Assembly: GCA_023396345.1 (NCBI GenBank)
Contig: JAEWWO010000262.1
Span: forward strand, 1 to 7,874
DNA from: Bacteroidota bacterium
GTDB taxonomy: Bacteria > Bacteroidota > Bacteroidia > Chitinophagales > Chitinophagaceae
DNA: 7,874 bases
Reading direction: 5' to 3'
Shown: piece after piece, positions 5,264-7,874 of the stretch
Position numbering within the stretch: position 1 is the stretch's first letter
How the letters are laid out: each line of letters starts with the position of its first letter
Translations under genes and position numbers: made by a program
Notes under the pieces: model-generated
Seen by the model: the letters and a program-made list of their open reading frames with translations, nothing else
Database searches by the model: none
Told to the model about the DNA's origin: nothing

Positions 5264-7874
5264 TTACAAACCTTCTTCTACCTTACGTTGATTCATTTCA
5301 AACTGGCGTTCTGTTTCTTCTTTCTTCACTTCTTTTTCTTGTTCTTTTCTTATGCGTCTGAAGAATTTTTTGTTTTTTGGTCGTGAGAATACTTCTTTAA
5401 ATTCATCGTAATTTACGGTAAGTGCAAAGGCTAATCCGGTACGTACCACCTGTCCTTCAATCACCCCTTCGTATATATTTCTTCTGTAAGCGCGTACGCG
5501 ATAACGTCCATCATCGGTAAGCATATAATCAATACTAACATCACCGGCAATGTTGGTTGCCGTCTGATTGGCGGCCGTTCCACCTAATGCAAAATTACTA
5601 CCTACAGAAACGGTAAGTCTGTCGTTGAGCAATCGTTTAGAAAGTCCAACCGATAAGTCTGTTCTGTCAATAGCTGTTCCTGTTGAATAGTCTGTACCGG
5701 TACTTAATCCAAAGTTTAAGTCAAAGTCTTTCACCAATCCGTCAGCCAGTTTATTCAATTCCTGTGTAAGCAGATTGCTTACAGACTGGCGCGCCATATT
5801 GCCAATGTTCATAGGAGGTCCGGCGCTTTCAAGTGGGTTAGGTCCAACAAATCTGCCTAAAAGCATCAGTGCAAAAACCTGTTTGTTCATTTCAGAAACG
5901 TTGGTTCTGAGCTCAGCAAGTTTTGTTTCTACCAGTGGCCATTGTGCAGAAGTTTCTTCGGGCAAAACAATGTCAAACGAAACTTCGGGTTTCATTAATT
6001 CTCCGTTTACATTCAGATGCACATCAAACGGTAAAAGCTGATTGTATCTTGGTTCAACATTGGTTGATTGTTGTGCTATCAAATCAATAGGAGCTGTATT
6101 TACCGGTAGGGTTGCCAGCAAATCTACATTGGCAGTGAGCGGATCTCCTGTCCATATGATGGTGCTGCCCGGCTCTATTTCAAATCTTTTTTTAATGAAT
6201 GCAAAAGATAAATTGTAATATCCGTGATTTAAAACATAGCTTCCTGTCATGCTCATTTTACCGCTTCTGTCAATTCCGAAATCCAGACTGGCAAGACCTT
6301 TTAAAGTAAGGGCATCTCCGGTTCTGGGATCCATTACCAGAGAAAGTTGTGCGGCAGAATCTGTTTCAATATTTACAAATACATCCATTCCTTTAAAGTT
6401 GGTGTTGCCGGCTAAAGAATCTTGCTGAGCCAGTAATTGACGGATGTATTCTTCCTGTTTTTCTTTTTCTACAAATATTACCACGCCTTCTCTCTCTTCA
6501 ATTTCGGGGTCTCCGCTTGGCATCAGCATATTGAAATCGGTATTTTCATTAATGCGTACATTACCTCTCAGGAACGGAGATTGTACATCGCCCAGCAACA
6601 TCATATCCATATCCAGATTTAAGGTGCCAAACATGATGCGTTTATCTGCGGGCTCGGCATTCACTGCCTGAAAATCATTTGCAACAATATATAAATCGAA
6701 ATTAAAATCAGAGAAGTTGTTCATGAGTATATCTCCGTCAACTTCCAGATTATTTCCTCTTGTATCTGTAAGGGCAAAATTGTTGAGGTCTAAACCTGTA
6801 GGAGAAACAGTAATTCTCTGATTGTTGAAAGTTAGCTTTTCACCGGTTACAAATGGAATTACATAAGCCGTATCAAAATTAATAAATCCGTCTATCTGAG
6901 GATTGCTTACTGTTCCGCCAATGTCAATTCTTGATGTAGCATATCCGCCAATATCTGTCAGGTTTTCTCCTGCGAATGGTTTTACTGCAGCGAGCATCAA
7001 TCTACGTGCATCAAAAACCAAATCAAGTCTTTGTCCTTCCAGGAAGAAATCACCAACAACAGAAGCATCGTTACCCTGTCCGCTCAAAACAATATTAGCA
7101 GAGTAAATATTGGGAGCCTTATTGTTATTTACATCTATTGCCAAATTTCCGATGGTATCATTTGCATAAGAAATGTCATCAACCCTTAAATTAGATACAA
7201 ACAATGGTTGTTTAAGAATATCTCTTGCCTGCGCAGTACCATTAATAGTGCCTTCTACAGGAATTTCTGTTTGATTGGCAATATTGGTAATGGTACTTAT
7301 TTTAAAGTTGTTGAATGCAGCATTCAGCGGAGCATTCGGCATTGTATTTTCACTGTTTAAAGAAAGAGACTGCTCGTTGTTGCTGATGGTAAAGTTTCTT
7401 GCATAAATACCATCCGTGGCGCTGTAGCGTAAAAGATTATCCGGCGCAACTGTCCAGTTTTCATAGTCGAGCACAAAACCTTCCGGTTTAAGAGAAAGAT
7501 TATACGCATTGTTTTCTGTTGTCATCTGTCCACCCAAAGCATACCAGATTTTGTCTTCCGCATCGTTTGAGGCGGCATTGAAAACCAACACATCGTTAGA
7601 TACACTGGCGTTTAATCCGGTTTTGAATAGTTTAAGAGACTCTGTCAAAACATTATCAACATTCGCCGCCAGCTTAATGCTGTCATTTTCTGTAAGTAAA
7701 TTAAGATTGAGATTGTTAATGTTATTTTCTTCGTACTTAATTCTGTTGCTGTTGGCATTGAATGCCATAAAATTATTTGCCGAAGAATAAGCACCATCAA
7801 AAGAAAGCGTGTCTGAACCATTAATGGCAGGAACCATTGCAACCAACGATCCGGTTGGAATAATTATACCATCC
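5264..7874 (-). CDS. tamB: TamB, translocation/assembly module inner component, C-terminal 869 codons (5'-truncated by window edge)
   Basis: TamB is a very long protein, anchored in the inner membrane by an N-terminal helix, whose beta-taco spans the periplasm and whose C-terminal DUF490 domain meets the POTRA domains of TamA/TamL. The frame stays open to the window edge. The first ATG-like candidates (TTG at 7846, ATG at 7837) are internal, since codons continue upstream of them without a stop. Residue numbers here count from 7846. Residues 1-445 are repeated amphipathic beta-strands rich in N, D, T and V with turns such as GTVSNPQIDG, typical of the AsmA-like/TamB fold. Residues about 500-820 match the conserved DUF490 core: GSYVLNHGYYNLSF (535-548), IIWTGDPLTANVDL (563-576), a helix with FALMLLGRFVG (658-668), and the final strands with DGRYRVRAYRRN and EGVIEGQVVRTGL. 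A charged tail closes the protein. Family assignment is secure; the missing N-terminus and its membrane helix are inferred. It is the upstream gene of the pair with tamL. Confidence 0.9.
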   Translation of the reverse strand, partial: DGIIIPTGSLVAMVPAINGSDTLSFDGAYSSANNFMAFNANSNRIKYEENNINNLNLNLLTENDSIKLAANVDNVLTESLKLFKTGLNASVSNDVLVFNAASNDAEDKIWYALGGQMTTENNAYNLSLKPEGFVLDYENWTVAPDNLLRYSATDGIYARNFTISNNEQSLSLNSENTMPNAPLNAAFNNFKISTITNIANQTEIPVEGTINGTAQARDILKQPLFVSNLRVDDISYANDTIGNLAIDVNNNKAPNIYSANIVLSGQGNDASVVGDFFLEGQRLDLVFDARRLMLAAVKPFAGENLTDIGGYATSRIDIGGTVSNPQIDGFINFDTAYVIPFVTGEKLTFNNQRITVSPTGLDLNNFALTDTRGNNLEVDGDILMNNFSDFNFDLYIVANDFQAVNAEPADKRIMFGTLNLDMDMMLLGDVQSPFLRGNVRINENTDFNMLMPSGDPEIEEREGVVIFVEKEKQEEYIRQLLAQQDSLAGNTNFKGMDVFVNIETDSAAQLSLVMDPRTGDALTLKGLASLDFGIDRSGKMSMTGSYVLNHGYYNLSFAFIKKRFEIEPGSTIIWTGDPLTANVDLLATLPVNTAPIDLIAQQSTNVEPRYNQLLPFDVHLNVNGELMKPEVSFDIVLPEETSAQWPLVETKLAELRTNVSEMNKQVFALMLLGRFVGPNPLESAGPPMNIGNMARQSVSNLLTQELNKLADGLVKDFDLNFGLSTGTDYSTGTAIDRTDLSVGLSKRLLNDRLTVSVGSNFALGGTAANQTATNIAGDVSIDYMLTDDGRYRVRAYRRNIYEGVIEGQVVRTGLAFALTVNYDEFKEVFSRPKNKKFFRRIRKEQEKEVKKEETERQFEMNQRKVEEGL

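Noticed and set aside
5030..5386. 118-codon plus-strand frame opposite the tamL/tamB junction
   Set aside because: It is antisense to the 5' end of tamL and the 3' end of tamB. The serine and phenylalanine runs are the complement of the Glu/Lys-rich codons of the real genes.
7645..7842. 65-codon minus-strand frame overlapping tamB
   Set aside because: It is an alternative frame inside the strongly supported tamB coding sequence, with no homology signal of its own.
7837..7846. TTG or ATG near the window edge as the start of tamB
   Set aside because: Nine further in-frame codons without a stop precede it to the edge, and the family is much longer, so the gene runs out of the window.

Overview
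The window looks like core chromosome of a member of the Bacteroidota. The evidence is a lipoprotein-type TamA (TamL) encoded next to TamB, A-rich stretches instead of Shine-Dalgarno sequences before start codons, a TAnnTTTG-type promoter box, and A+T-rich intergenic DNA. The genus cannot be named from this sequence.

Layout. Bases 2-337 (+) are the last 111 codons of acetyl-CoA synthetase (acs). A 227-bp convergent gap (338-564) follows. It holds a 34-codon (+) reading frame that is a signal peptide with almost nothing after it, probably a gene remnant, and a 14-bp tandem duplication. Bases 565-2814 (-) encode a full-length bifunctional RelA/SpoT-type alarmone enzyme. A 102-bp A+T-rich spacer (2815-2916) holds two perfect inverted repeats: one is a candidate terminator for the gene upstream, the other a possible operator or 5'-leader element of rel. 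Bases 2917-5247 (-) encode TamL, an Omp85-family beta-barrel protein with a lipoprotein signal. Only 16 bp beyond it, 5264 to the window edge (-) encodes the C-terminal part of TamB, whose N-terminus lies outside the window. All strong coding signal downstream of acs is on the minus strand, transcribed tamB, then tamL, then (probably from its own promoter) rel.

How the genes work together. TamB and TamL should form the translocation and assembly module: TamB spans the periplasm and meets the POTRA domains of the outer-membrane protein TamL. Their 16-bp spacing implies one transcript. Rel makes and degrades (p)ppGpp, and Acs activates acetate. No functional link of these two to the TAM is visible beyond proximity.

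This is mostly a housekeeping region. I found no clear undescribed system, no mobile element, no CRISPR array and no RNA gene. The points most worth a second look are the tamB-before-tamL order with the lipidated TamL, the orphan signal-peptide frame, and the paired inverted repeats before rel with its GTG start.
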